64,000 nucleotides of DNA from the NCBI GenBank assembly GCA_015227615.1, contig JAALGZ010000088.1, positions 1-64,000 on the forward strand, in the 5' to 3' direction. The notes beneath the pieces were generated by a model, which ran no database searches, was not told where the DNA came from, and was given only the letters and a program-made list of their open reading frames with translations. Positions 43,588 to 55,879 of the stretch are shown here, one piece after another (the stretch's first letter is position 1; every line of letters begins with the position of its first letter). The DNA comes from Labyrinthula sp. Ha (taxonomy: Eukaryota; Sar; Bigyra; Labyrinthulida; Labyrinthulaceae). The translations under genes and the position numbers were made by a program.

Positions 43588-43740
43588 AGAACCTTCTTGT
43601 TAAGTCTTCGTTTGTCCATAGTAACACCGCACTGTGTTGAAATTAAGGTATCAGGTAATGTCCCACTTTGTTTAACTTGTTTTTTTTGGGCGATCGAAAA
43701 AACAACAAATTCAAACGACGTCATAAAGAAAAGATAGAAA

Positions 43741-45018
43741 ATGTTCAGGCTAAGCAAAACAACCATTAAACATGTGAACACTGTTCAAAAGTTGCGCAAT
43801 TTTTCTGCATCTGCTGACTTCACCATTCCTGTAGATTTTAAATCCCACAGTATATCATTTTGTCTCCTAATCCATAGTGATCGAGGGCCCAAATCAAGAA
43901 ACATCAGCCACAAAAGAAGAGCTTCTTAATTTTCACAGAGAAATGTACGGAATTAGACGAATGGAAGTCACAAATGATCAGGAGTATAAGTCTAGAAACA
44001 TTCGTGGATTTTGTCACCTTTATGATGGACAAGAAGCAGTAGCTACTGGTGTAGAAGCCGCTTTGAATCGTCAGGATGATTGGATTACAACTTATAGATG
44101 TCATGCAGTAGCGGTTCTTCGCGGATCCACTTACCAAGAAGTTTTTGAAGAGCTGTTTGGGTATGAAAATGGTGTTTCCAGGGGAAAAGGTGGATCAATG
44201 CATCTTTATAACAAATCGTCTAATTTCTACGGAGGTGCAGCGATTGTGGGGGCACAAGTGCCAGTAGGTACTGGATTAGCGTTTTATCACAAATACATGG
44301 CAAACTTACGGGGAGAGGAAAAGCCAAGAAATGTATCTGTTGCTGCATATGGAGATGGATCTGCTAATCAAGGGCAGATCTGGGAGGCAGCTAATATGGC
44401 TCAATTATGGGGATTACCTGTCATTTACTTGTGTGAGAATAATCTGTATGGGATGGGAACAAGTATTGAACGTAGTAGTAGTAATATTGAATACTATAAA
44501 CAGGGCCAAGGTGTGATTCCTGGAATTTGTGTTGATGGGATGGATGTGCTTGCAGTACGGGATGCGATTAAATTGGCTAAAGAATTTTGTATTAATAATT
44601 CTAGACCAATTTTTGTGGAGGCGGTTACATACAGATTCCACGGTAGATTATGTTTGAAGTATAATTTTTAGGGCATAGTATGAGTGATCCTGGAATCTCG
44701 TACAGGACTAAAGATGAGGTGAGTGACATGAGAAAGAGCAAGGATCCGATTGAACAGACGAAGAACAGGTTAATCGAAGCGGGATTTGCAACTACTGAAG
44801 AATTGAAGGCAATTGAGAAGGAGATTAGAATTGAGGTACAAACAGCAGTGAAAGAAGCAAAGAAAGGGAAGGAAATGCCGATTAATGAGATGCTTACTGA
44901 TATCTATGCTGCAGAAGATAGTGTTCCTAGTGATGAACCTGGATGGGGAGATCGTTTACCAAGTGAGATACCGAAGTTTATCAGAATGCCAGATTTTCAG
45001 AAAAGTATCAGAAACTAA
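43741..45018 (+). CDS. PDHA1: Pyruvate dehydrogenase E1 component subunit alpha, mitochondrial, 406 aa, three exons
   Basis: With E1-beta, decarboxylates pyruvate using thiamine diphosphate in the mitochondrial matrix. Exons: 43741-43849, 43878-44642, 44672-45018; introns of 28 and 29 nt. Residues 1-25 (MFRLSKTTIKHVNTVQKLRN...) have Arg, Lys, Ser, Thr and no acidic residue, fitting a mitochondrial presequence. Family landmarks: YGIRRMEV, IRGFCHLYDGQEA, TTYRCHA, GRGKGGSMH-like block (VSRGKGGSMHLY), the thiamine diphosphate motif GDGSANQGQ...LCENN (G195 to N225), and the regulatory loop HGHSMSDPGISYR with S294 and S301, which correspond to the Ser sites phosphorylated in animal E1-alpha. 406 residues compares with about 390 in mammals. 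It begins 153 bp after the previous gene. Confidence 0.95.
43850..43877 (+). other. 28-nt spliceosomal intron, PDH E1-alpha intron 1
   Basis: GTATAT...CATAG, phase 1. It shifts frame if retained. A CTAAT seven bases from the 3' end may be the branch site. Splicing gives SHMIEGPNQET, continuous with the family. Confidence 0.88.
44643..44671 (+). other. 29-nt spliceosomal intron, PDH E1-alpha intron 2
   Basis: GTAGAT...TTTAG, phase 1, inside the highly conserved YRFHG|HSMSDPG loop. Removing exactly these 29 nt restores HGHSMSDPG, so the borders are firm. Confidence 0.92.
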
Positions 45019-45330
45019 ACTAAGTGTTAGATCTTCAAGTTTGTGTTGTTAGCTTGGGAGGTTTTGGTGATAAGAAAGTTTATGGCTCACTCTTTTCAGC
45101 TACTTGTTCCTTCAATAGTTTCCTGACAATCTTTAGCAGATACGCACAACACAAATTAGTTAGAAAACTGGGAGAATCTGTGCCAATATTAGTTAGTGAG
45201 ATTCGTTACACCTAATTATGGCTTTAGAATAATACCTTTAGCGAAGAAGTTATGGTACGAAAGTTATTTATCCATATTAGTCTACTAAATCTGGAGTTGT
45301 CTCTGAATTTCCAAAGATTTTCGTTTGCAA

Positions 45331-45336
45331 AATAAA
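45331..45336 (+). promoter_or_regulatory. Candidate polyadenylation signal for PDH E1-alpha
   Basis: AATAAA (within AAATAAAATAAAAG) about 310 bp after the stop codon. No closer AATAAA was noticed. Confidence 0.4.
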
Positions 45337-46517
45337 ATAAAAGAGTAAGCATCACGTATGGTTTATTAACAAGAAAAATGAAAAAGACTGTTGAACATTA
45401 ACATGGAAAGGAATAAACCATTCATAGTCTACCAGCCGAGGTCACTCTAGTTTGCAAAAATAATTCAATAATTTGTGTAGAAAGAATCACTAAATAAAAA
45501 AATACAAAGTTAAATTCCAAAAGCCCACAATTGAACAAGGAAAAAATATATATATATGTCTTAAAGCACCCTTTAGTCTTCTTAAAAAGACGCACATAAC
45601 TGAATGAATGGAAACAAAACTTTGAAAACAGATGGCGGACCTGGACATTTAAGTTATTGGCCATACAAGAGTCAATGCGAATCGTGTTAATAATTGACAC
45701 GAACTTACCATACTCTAATACGACAAGATATATATATATATCCATAATGGTTTCTACACGGTGTCAATGCATTGCCTTAGTTAAACTCTTTTTAGCCATA
45801 ATTGGAACAGCTGCAGCTAGGAAATAGAGTACTAACCTAGTATTGCATAATCATAAGCGCTGAAGAATTTAAACTAATATTTGGTATGGGTGCACCAGGT
45901 AAATAGAACTCTTTACTTCGAAAATAATTATTAGACATAATGGCACGCTTTTTAAATCTACTATCAAGATTTAAAAAAATTCCTTTATGGAATTAATCTG
46001 AAAAATTATTTATTTTACTTTTCTTAGTTATTTTAATTGGCTGCTTGGAGAATTTAATCTAGACAAGGCTTTATTGCGTTAAATCATAAATAAAGCTAGA
46101 AAGAAATAATTTCTCTGAGAATGTTCCGTAGTTCCGCAGTTTTTTTACATGCAGATGGTCATATTTAAACCAATTATTCACATACCAGAAACTACCCTGA
46201 GTAGTTGAACACTTTGAAATTTTCAGTGAAAAAATTAAACAATGCGTTAGAGCTATTTCTTGAATAAGTAGCTATTTTTTAGTTTTTAATCTTTATTTTT
46301 TTGTTACTACCGTGTTCTTTATTAACATTACTGTCTAAGAATATTCCTAATGTAATGGTAAACCCTACTTAATCGTTATTCCCACTTCTTTTCCCATCTC
46401 TGCTCCCCGGTTCCAGCTTTTGCTCTTTCTTGCAGTGCTAAACATTTGTTTACTTACTGGCTTCCTGAAGATATGGGTGCCAGGTTCACTTCATTTGATG
46501 TAGGAAAGCTTCCATTT
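45337..46517. other. No gene seen between PDH E1-alpha and gypsy-2
   Basis: AT-rich sequence with two short TA microsatellites (about 45547-45556 and 45729-45740) and one copy of a dispersed repeat (46253-46370). No coding region I can support. Confidence 0.5.
46253..46370. repeat. Dispersed repeat, copy 1
   Basis: Matches 61613-61729 in the same orientation, about 81 percent over the last 70 bp (ATTAACATTAC, TATTCCTA and GGTAAACC blocks). Copy 2 lies where the 5' LTR of copia-5 is expected, so this could be a solo-LTR relic. Confidence 0.55.
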
Positions 46518-46742
46518 TGTGATATAAGTGCAAGAACATTTATCAACGTTAAATAACGTTATATATTATAATGGGGCTTTATTAAGTTTTAAGTCATTCA
46601 TAGAATAAACAAACAAAAAGAATAGTCAAAGACAATTTATTCGACCAACTGGCCTTTGGAACACAGCAATCATAGACAATTCTTTTAGTTGCCATTGAAG
46701 AATATTATCAAGACGATTAATTTAATTTGGAAACTTATCACA
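46518..46742 (+). repeat. Gypsy-2 5' LTR
   Basis: 225 bp, TGTGATATAAGTG...ACTTATCACA; pairs with 53084-53306. The ends form the inverted repeat TGTGAT/ATCACA. Confidence 0.88.
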
Positions 46743-47089
46743 TAAATCGATTTATTTGAGGATTTTCAAGTATTAAAAGATTACAGATATGAATAGACGG
46801 ATCTGAAATATAAGAAGACCAGAAAGATATGGTTACACGAATTAATCTATTCAAACTGCGAGGACGACTGGTGGAAATAGAGCTATGCAGTCAAATGAAG
46901 GTGATCGAAATCAAAATGCTGCAAATGGTGAATCAAAATTTACTGAAGAACAGAACATGCCGATGAATCAAGGATACTATAACCGCTATGGTTATTCTTG
47001 ACATAATATCCCCTCTTACACACCTTTTTATTACCGAGGTTTCCAAGTCATCCACAGGCGAATTGGAGTGCTAATGGATGGACAACGAT

Positions 47090-48950
47090 GAACGCAAACT
47101 CTAACGCACAAGGTTATTTTTATCCGAGAACAACAGTAGATCCATATACCGGAAGGATGGATATGCCACATCTTTCTCAGAATACTCAGAATATAGATAA
47201 TTCAGTGAGAATGCGTCAATCTACAAATAATGAAATCCATTCTAATACAAGCAATCCTACTGTGGTGGAAGAAACTTCGGAATCAGCCAGAACACCAGAG
47301 CCTAGACCATTCAATAACCCTTGGGTAAGCAGAAACCGTTCTAGAAGTAGATCATTGAATTCAGATGAAGAGAGTCAACGCAATCAAAGAACTTACCCAA
47401 GCTTGCAAAGAAAATACAAAGATAAAAGAGATTTTTATAAAGAAAGAGCCAATACTTCTTTTGAGGAACAGAACACATTTAGTAATACCGCAAACGGGAA
47501 ATTTCAATTGAAATTAAAGGAAAAGAAGGTTTTAGATATTGTGAACAATAAAAGACCTTTTCTTAAGGAATCTTCCAGAGAATCCATATCCAAGTTTGTT
47601 AATGGATGGCAGAATTACAATAGAATCTTGGAAGCAAATTCAGTGAAAAAAGTATATTAAATAGTAGAAAGCATTCATCCAGTGGTTCTAGCAGCATTAG
47701 AATCGAAATATAATTTAGAGGTTTTTGATGCGGAAGCCTTAGAAGAGAATCTAATATATTTAAGGAATACCTTCTTGGAAAGAAAAAAGGATAAATTATT
47801 GGTGAAAATCAAGGACTTAAAATGGCCAAGAAGTACGTCCATACTTAGAGAGGCTGATTACTTTAGTGAGAAGGTCTCTAAATGTTTAAGTGAGGTTAGA
47901 ATGGATAGCCATGAACAAGAAGCCATTTCAAAGATGATCATGAATAAGATTCGGAAGTCTATTTTACCGGAGGATAGGGATTTTACCTTTTTAAGATGGA
48001 ACTTAAATAATTTTAATAACCTCTTAAAATACTTGGATGGTTTGTCAGGTTTACTAGGACAAACCAATCATAGAGAAATCCACAGTCGACTTAGACTCGA
48101 TGCGAGGTTAGAAAGTAATAAGGAAAGAATCCTATCTGGAAGGAGAAAGAAGCATGAGGAGAACATTAGAAGACAAATGGAGGAAAATGATGATATTGAT
48201 CTCTCTGATGAAGATGATTCTAGGGAAATTAAAAAACTGAAAAGGAAAATTAAAGAATTAAAGGAAAGTAGAGGTTCTTTTCAACATGGAAACGGAAACT
48301 ATAATAGAAGGGAAAGATTTGATCGCAACAGAATTCCAGAAGATAAGAAAAAACAGGTGGAACAGTTTCCCAATAAGTTTACTAAGAGAGCTCAGCAAAT
48401 CGAGGTACAAGAGGATGATAAGAAATCCAAGTCAAACTCTGAAGAAGATATTGTTTTTAACGTTGATACAGAAGATGATGTATTTTCTCAAGGTACAAGC
48501 TGCACTTCTTTTGTTTCCAACATGGTGGAAACTTCTCCAGAAGATGAAGAATTTTCGAAGGTTCTGAAAGTGAAGACTCAAATAGACCCCTTACAATATT
48601 CAGTGAAAGGTGAAGACGAGAAGATGATACCCATCAAGGCTATGTTAGACTCAGGTGTTGATTATACTTGCGCGGGTACCTCATTTAGAAAATATCTTAG
48701 AGACTTCAAACAGTCCTCGATTTCGAATGTATTCACAGCGTCAAGAGAGAAGCTTAAAGTTTCAGGCACAGGTAAAGTTGACATATTCGTTCAACCTAGA
48801 AAGATGGGTAGAGGAGTTTGGTTAAACGGAATTAACGTCTTACTCATTGTATCTACTAAATGGAATAGAATTTTGATCGGAGCGAACGTTTTGAGGAAAT
48901 TAGAGATTACTCCAGAACAAGTATTAATTAGAAAAATTTCAAAAATGAAT
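47090..48950 (+). pseudogene. Gypsy-2 Gag and protease region
   Basis: Asn/Ser/Arg-rich N-terminal region, then long helical charged stretches (for example RRKKHEENIRRQMEENDD near 48.15 kb) and a protease with MLDSGVDYTCAG near 48640-48680 and RILIGANVLRKL near 48870-48900, the second protease signature. No CCHC knuckle was seen. Fossil. Confidence 0.65.
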
Positions 48951-49399
48951 AAAAAATACGAACGGGTTTCAATGTCAAATGAAGACCGTAGACATAAAAG
49001 ATATAAAATAAATATGAATACTTTAGCTGATCGAAACAGAACACCATTGATGAAAACTCCCGGAGAGGCTTTAATTGAAGAAGCGCCTTTATTTAGTCCC
49101 TGCGAAGAAGCAGAGGAAGGAATGGTATCTCCTGTAACTTTTTCTGAAAATAGGTATACGGTGAAGGATATGGACCGTATCTCCCGGAAGTACGACAGAC
49201 CTTACGAGCCCAACAGGGACTACTTGAAAGGTCTGGCTGAGAATACCAAGCTGGGTTACGAAACCAAGGAACAGATATTGGGAGTAGTGAATAAGCAACT
49301 GAAACTGTCTTACAAGTTAGGAATAATAACAAAAGAACAGGAAGAGCAGTTAATTTATTTATTCAAATCTAATGATGAAATCTTTGGAACAAAAAATAG

Positions 49400-50830
49400 T
49401 GTCACTCAACTAAGTCTACTTCCTCCATTGGACATCTGTTTAAAAGAAGGTGCGCAACCCCCATTACAAGAACATTCTAGATTGGGCCCGAAAGAAACAG
49501 ATTTTCTTATAGATAAACTACAAGACCTTCATAGAATTGGAATGATTGAATATGCGGATAATCCAATAGCTGCTTCTAGGGAATTTTTGGTACCAAAAAG
49601 TGGTAACCGGTTTCGATTAGTAGCAGATTTCCGTGCTCTAAACAACGAATGCCTTACAAACGCATTGTGTTTACCAGAAATAGAATGTAAGATACAATGT
49701 CTGCCTTCTAGACCCAGGTACTTAATGAGTTTCGACATGTTAAGTGGATTCGACCTCCTTCGAGTTACTCCAAGGAGCAGTAGATGGTTCGCGATTACCA
49801 CATTTCTAGGCACATAATACCTCAGGGGGAACCCCCAAGGTTATAAAAATACTCCTGTTGTATACATGAATCGTTTGATGAGATGCATCTTAGGAACTAT
49901 AGATAATGAAGGGGTTTTTTGCCGCCCTTTGTCGGGGGCCCTTTTATGGTTAGATGACCTATTAATATATGCGAAACACTTTACGGATCTAGTGGTTACT
50001 TTAAAATATATATTCAAAAACATGAAGTACTACAAGTTGAGGTTTAACGCTAGCAAATCCCAAATTTTAGCAAAAACAACGGAATGGTGTGGTAGAATGT
50101 TCACAGAAGATGGATACTACATGGAAGACAAACACTTTAACAAGATCCTTTTGATACCAGCTCCAAGAAATTTATACCAATTGGAAACTATTTCATACCT
50201 GGTGACATGGCTAGCATTTGTAATTTCATTTGGTGCGCAAGTCAGAAGTATTTTTCAATCAGTCGCTGACAAGCTAAGGAAGAAACATAACATCTTGGAC
50301 AAGAAGAGATGGGAATCAGACAACATGGTATTAGTACATAACTTATGGACTAAAAAACACGAAAAAAATGTGCAAGAAAGCTAAGAAATTGATAGATTTA
50401 TCTGCCAAAAGCAATTTAAAGACTTGCGACCGAGAATCTAATCTTGAAATCCGCACAGATGTCAGTTTGAACTTCTGGGCTTTGATGTCGATAATAAAAG
50501 TGAACGAAGAAGTTATCAAACCGATGGTCTTTTGTCTATTAAGTTCGACGCTACGCAATTCAAATGGGCTATTGGAAAGAAAGATGCTTACACAGTCATT
50601 GCCACGTTAGACAGATTTGATTATATCCTTCTGTAGAGAAAAACGACTAAAGCAATTGCGGACAGTAACAACATGGTCAATTTTTTTCCAGAAAGATAAT
50701 AAATTGGTACTAATGCTTTGAGAAGGGTTGAACGATGGGCTTTAAAATTCAAACGCTTCTCCCTGAAGATTGAACATGTACCAGGTGAAAAGAATGTAAT
50801 TCCAGATCTAATGACTAGATGGGGTTATCC
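49400..50830 (+). pseudogene. Gypsy-2 reverse transcriptase and RNase H (fossil)
   Basis: RLVADFRALNNECL near 49610-49655, YLMSFDMLSGFDLLRV near 49720-49770, LLWLDDLLIYAKHF near 49940-49980 and an LRFNASKSQIL block near 50035-50070 give the Ty3/gypsy order. RNase H ends with RWALKFKRFSLKIEHVPGEKNVIPDLMTRW near 50730-50820, the same closing block as in gypsy-1. Fossil, broken. Confidence 0.75.
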
Positions 50831-51849
50831 TCAGGTGCAACCACACTTAATTGATGAAATTGAGGAACTCCTTAAACCGGATGATGTAAATGTTAAACAC
50901 ATGTCTTTAAGCAAAGGGTGGACAAAGCAAAAGATTGAAACATTCTGTTTGTTGTTGGAAAAATATGGTATAGGGAAATAGATCCAAATTAAGAAAACAG
51001 GACTGCTTGCAGGGAAGATAATTAGTCAAATGGTCACGAAGTTGCAGAAGATTTGGGGTTTACTACGTGTGGGTTTGTTTAAAGGACTGCATGTTGATCC
51101 TAGGAAATTGAGAGAACGTCTACTTTCCATATGGAATCCCAAAGGAGGGAAGGATGTGAATGGGATAAGGATAAATGCACATAATTATGATGATTTGGAT
51201 CTAAGGAAAGTGATTAACCAGCCTAGGAACGAGAGAGCAAGAGAAATGATTATAATGCCAACATTCAATAAGGAAATGAGTGAAAGTTATCTGCAAAAGG
51301 CGACGATTAATCAAAAGTTTAGTAGACTGAACTTACTCTTAGGGAAAGGGAAACAATTGGAAAATGTAAAAGAGACAATCGACACAGAAAAGATGACAGA
51401 GAAAGTAGCGACCCGAATTGAAGCAAACCTGATAGAACATCAGGATGACAAGGGTTAACATTGGAAGTCGATTTCTTTTACTTATGTAGGAAAAGTGAAA
51501 ATGCGAACAATGCAAAAGAATGAGGAGGCTTAATGGAAGCAATGGTAAGTCATTGCTTTCCAGGTTACGAGATGATGTTGGGCAATTTAATTAACAAACG
51601 ATGAGCAAAGCCTCAAGAGAAAACGCTCGTACCATCGGAGAAGGCAAACTTAACCCACGGAGTATATACAATTTGGATAAACGAGGCAGGTAAGAAGTAC
51701 TTAACTGAAGAGATGATTCCATGGGCAGTAGTGAGTACACATAATCTCACAGCACATGCAGGAGGTTTGGCGCAAATGAACCATTTCTTCAGTAAGTATT
51801 CAACTCAAATTTACAAAGGAAAAGATTCGAGGGGCATTTACGATAATAA

Positions 51850-53040
51850 GAAGAACATGTTTATATTGTGAAGGTGCACCGAAGATGTTGCGAAGAGAAA
51901 CGCACCGGACATGGAATGCCCAGGGTGTTGGTGAAGTTTTACATGCTGATTACCTTTTTAAAGAAGGTAAGTATTTATTAGTATTAATAGATCAGTTGTC
52001 TAGAAGGATGGAACTTACTACAACGGATAAGCCTACAGCGATTCAATTTGTTAATTATATCATCTGGTTGGGAGCAAGGTATGGTTTTGAAAAGGAGTTT
52101 AAGGTGGTAACTGATCGAGAGTCCCACTTTACAGCTGAAGTGGTTAAAATGTTGATACAGTACTTAAGAGCGGAACAAAATTTCTCAGTAGCCTTTGCGG
52201 CTTGGACTAACGGATCTGTAGAAAGCGCCAATGTGTGAATCTTACAATACTGTCGAGTCTTACATCTCAGTATCGATTGAATGCAGTGGAATGGACAAAA
52301 TTAATACCGCTAGCTCAATATTTAATAAACAATGTTGCTACAAAAACGACCCAATACTTGTCACCAAATGAAATTTATTTTGGTACGGAGAAAGCTAGGA
52401 AAATTAGGCATCGCATTTTACCTTTAGTAGTTAGAGAAGACCAAAACAATCAGAAGACTTATAGCATTCGGGCTTCGGAGGACCCGGAGTTAGTGAAGCT
52501 TTTAATATTAGAATTAGGGCAGGAATTAGCTTCTCTCGCCAAGAAAGCTTGGTCAATGAATGAGAGAATTAGAGCGGAGGCCAATAAGAAGTTGAATCGT
52601 AGATTGGGAATTAAAAACATTGAATTTAAAGTAGGGGATTTAGTTTTGAGATCTAAATAGCTGGATCAAAAAAGGAGAAGAATTAAGTTACTATTGAATT
52701 GGGTGGGTCCCTATTCAGTAATAGAAGTCTTAGCGGGAAATTTTTGTAGAACTGAGGATGTCTTAGGTAGAAAGTATGATGTACATGCTGCTGCTCCTTT
52801 ATTTTACTCGGAAAAGAAGCTAATGAGCAATGAATTGATTCGCAGAGTATTTATTCAGAACTTAGAGCAACACATTCCCAAGGTGATCCACCAACTAGTG
52901 AAGACCAGAGAGGGGTGACAAATCCTAGTGGAGTGGTATGGCTTCCCTGATCAATTTACATGGGAACCTATAGCTAATCTGGAAGAAGATGTTCCTGAAT
53001 TAGTGGAAAAATACCTGGAGTCTAATCCACAATTGAAATC
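51850..53040 (+). pseudogene. Gypsy-2 integrase and chromodomain (fossil)
   Basis: Integrase core with VLHADYLFKEGKYLLVLIDQ, VTDRESHFTAEVV and WTNGSVESAN (D, D, E) at about 51930-52230; then a linker with NEIYFGTEKARK and a GPYSVIEVLAGN tail. A chromodomain (ILVEWYGFPDQFTWEPI) lies at about 52920-52980. Fossil, broken. Confidence 0.75.
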
Positions 53041-53083
53041 GGTTAGGGAATATATAGCTGAAAAAAGCTCTTAAGAGGGGCAG

Positions 53084-53306
53084 TGTGATATAAGTGTAAA
53101 ACACTTATTAACGTTAGGTACCGTTATACATGATAATGGGGCATTACTAAGTCTTAAGTCATTCATAGAGTAACCAACCAAAGGAAAAGTTAAAGACAAT
53201 TTATTCGACCAACTGGCCCTTGCAACACAGCAATCATAGAAACTTCTCTTAGCTGTTATCGAAGAATATTATCAAGACGACAAATTTCATTTGGAAACAA
53301 ATCACA
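53084..53306 (+). repeat. Gypsy-2 3' LTR
   Basis: 223 bp, TGTGATATAAGTG...ACAAATCACA. Confidence 0.88.
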
Positions 53307-53369
53307 GTTTTTTGTCTTAATATAATTCTGGAATAAAATATTTTGCAGTCATATGTCTGCATTGATCTC

Positions 53370-55690
53370 CCCTTCTTCGGTTTTACACTCATAAAACTGC
53401 ACAGTGTTATTATCAATTCCATGTCGATGAGTGCAGTTGGTATTCCAATGCCTTCAGGTCCTACTGTTGAAACTGCATTAGTTTTCTGTTTTCTGGTTCG
53501 CCATTATACAGAAAATCCGATAATGAATACAATCTGTCTGTTGATTGATAAAGAGTTTCCTGTTACGTTTTTCATGATGCCTAAGCATTGATGGTAACGC
53601 TCCATATCTGTTCGCCTTTTCTTATTAATAATTCTCCGGCTCTGCTGCTATAAAGACATTTCACTGCTCATGTTGCTGCCTTCAGATGCTTTCTAGCTGT
53701 ATTGCTTATAAGCATGGAATGGAGGTTTACTATATATGCGGTATCTGGTCTACATATCTCTGACACATGAATGAGGCGTCCAAATATCTGCTATTATAAT
53801 TTGGGGTCTATGTTTTCTTCATTTAGATATAAGTAGATTCCCAGAATATGCGGTGTTCTGACTTCGTCGTTTACTGACTTCTGATGGAAACTTCTCTGAG
53901 TTTTGCTATAGTTCTTTAAGGTTATAAGCATATCGCTTTTGATATCGTGAATCTCGAAGCCTACAAAGATGATAGTTTCATCAGACTCCTTAATATCCTA
54001 GGACACCTTCAGTTTTTCCAATATCATATTATTAACCCTCATGTCTTTAAAATAACGTAAAATATCATCGACAAAATCAAGAAACATGTGGATGCTCCTG
54101 AATCGTCCGCCAAACGGTACATGGTCATTTCCACGATGCAGTATTCAAGACCCATGGGCCCTAACGTCATATCTAGATCAAGATACCATGCTCTGGATGA
54201 CTGTTTTAATTCGCATATAGATTTCTTGGTGGACCAAACACAATTTTTTCTTTTATATTTTTCCTTTTGCTGAAGTTCAAAGTAGTTTGTCTTATTAACG
54301 TATACACTCACAAAAGCGTTGGATATATTAAGTTGTACCATCGTAAGTTTATTCTTCTTTACAAAGTATAGGGAAAATCAGCTAACTTCTTTGTTTGAAA
54401 CGGGTGAGTATGATGAAAATTTACTTATTAATCATTTTCCATCTGCTGCGAACCTGACTTTGCAAATGTTTTCTAGGAAATATTGTCGTATTTCAAATTG
54501 ACTATCTCTATGAGTTTAAAGGTCTCGGCATCCGGTTTGATACTTTTTGTTAGAATAAGTTTACACTCCGCAATGAATAAAACTTTTGGTATTCTTTGTC
54601 ATAAGCAGCATAATAGTCTGCTCTGTTGGCAAATTACCTGATTTGCTTAAAGTTTCCTCGTACTATACCTTATTTATTTTCTTAAAAAGCTGAATGTTCT
54701 CTCGTATTATTTTGAATTCACATTATCTTGCTGCTAAAGTGAATAAGGACGTTTTTCAGCAATATGTCTCTGACCTCTTCTTAATTCGGGAAGATTTCAT
54801 TACCCGTTACCCTGGGTATTCCTCAACTTCTTCATTTCTTATACTCTCAAAAGCTTTAATTATTTTTATAGCTGCTTTTGAAGCTTGATCCTTCATGATT
54901 TGTTTCTTTATTCTCCTAGTTGTTTTATATGACTTCCCATACTTGGTTTTGTTTTGTAATTTTTCACTTCGTGTTATATAATTTAGATTTATCAAGAAAA
55001 CTGCTTTATTTGGTTATATTGTCAAGTATTATGGAATCAACAGTGTCTTCTTTTTCTTCAAATATATAGCTTCTTTTGCTGTTGTAAATATTTTTGGAGT
55101 CTGTTTCCTATCAATATAGCAAGCCTCTTAACTGGAGATGTATTCGTGCTGGATGTCTTTTTCTTCCCATATATTATTTCGTGTGGAGAGATGCTAGCCC
55201 TGTATACTGGTAAAATATTTAGAAGATAGACAGCTCTTTTGCTGGTACGAATCCAATGCTTCCTCTCAAGTTTTGAATCTTCTGAGAATGTTCTTATCCC
55301 TGTTGACGCGGTTCTGTTTACGTGTTCCGATATACCATTAAGTTTTGGCATTTTTGTCGCGGAGAACCGTGTTTGAATTCTATTTCTGGACCAAAAGTCT
55401 TGTGCTTTTCCCCTGGCTTGGTCTACTTCTGTATCCATATATATATATATATATATATTATCTTTATTCTCTCTTCTAAAGCAGCAGATAATTTCTTGAT
55501 TAAGTTTACAAGTATTTCATGTTTATTCTTTTTTCTTTTATAATTCTCCGGGATTTTATACTTAGAGTAAATAGCGGTAAGTAAAATTAACAACATTTTC
55601 ACCGTATGAACAGGTTTATGCAATTGTTACAAAGTCACAAAAAATCTTTCTAGAGCTATTTCGGGAAACATCGTTCTTTGTTTCAAGAGA
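53370..55690 (-). pseudogene. Copia-5 integrase, reverse transcriptase and RNase H remains
   Basis: Integrase part: KMPKLNGISEHVNRTASTGIR (Glu of the triad) near 55350-55290 and HWIRTSKRAVYLLN near 55260. Reverse transcriptase: QLNISNAFVSVYVNKTNYFEL, STKKSICELKQSSRAWYLDL, EYCIVEMTMYRLADD on the - strand of 54341-54090. These align with copia-1 and copia-2. Heavily decayed. Confidence 0.7.
55437..55459. repeat. (AT)n microsatellite
   Basis: About eleven AT repeats within the copia-5 integrase remains. Confidence 0.9.
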
Positions 55691-55715
55691 GTTTTTTGCT
55701 GTCTCTACTTTTGAA

Positions 55716-55720
55716 CAACT
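55716..55720. repeat. Target-site duplication CAACT, left of copia-4
   Basis: CAACT recurs at 60067-60071 directly after the copia-4 3' LTR. Confidence 0.8.
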
Positions 55721-55879
55721 TAACGGTTTCTCCAGAGCTGTTTTTCAATAAACTATGAAATATGGAAGACCAGTTTCAACGTAATGTATACAACATAGAA
55801 TAGATAGTTCGGTATATAGCAGCTAAAAGTATAGAAAGCAAAGAATAAAAAATAAAGAACATTCTTAATATATCTAACA
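55721..55879 (+). repeat. Copia-4 5' LTR
   Basis: 159 bp, TAACGGTTTCTCC...ATATCTAACA; pairs with 59909-60066 (TGATAATTTCTCC...ACATCTAACA). Shared core AACTATGAAATATGGAAGA. Confidence 0.8.

Larger units (their letters stand above)
46518..53306 (+). mobile_element. Gypsy-2: old Ty3/gypsy chromodomain element (broken)
   Basis: 6.8-kb Ty3/gypsy fossil with LTRs 46518-46742 and 53084-53306 that begin TGTGAT and end ATCACA. The LTRs differ at well over 10 percent of sites, so the element is old. Parts: Gag about 47.1-48.6 kb, protease (AMLDSGVDY) about 48640, reverse transcriptase about 49.4-50.15 kb, RNase H about 50.4-50.83 kb, integrase about 51.85-52.65 kb, chromodomain about 52.92-53.03 kb, and purine tract (AAGAGGGGCAG) just before the 3' LTR. 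No exact target duplication was found. About eight breaks. Unlike gypsy-1, no methyltransferase follows the chromodomain. Confidence 0.85.

Noticed and set aside
46743-46762. A tRNA primer-binding site after the gypsy-2 5' LTR
   Set aside because: TAAATCGATTTA is a palindrome with no TGG start and no tRNA end match that I can support. The leaders of gypsy-1 and gypsy-3 also lack a clear site, so self-priming is possible but unproven.
53343-53591. An 82-codon + strand frame after the gypsy-2 LTR
   Set aside because: The opposite strand shows decayed copia RNase H text here, so the + strand frame is a shadow.
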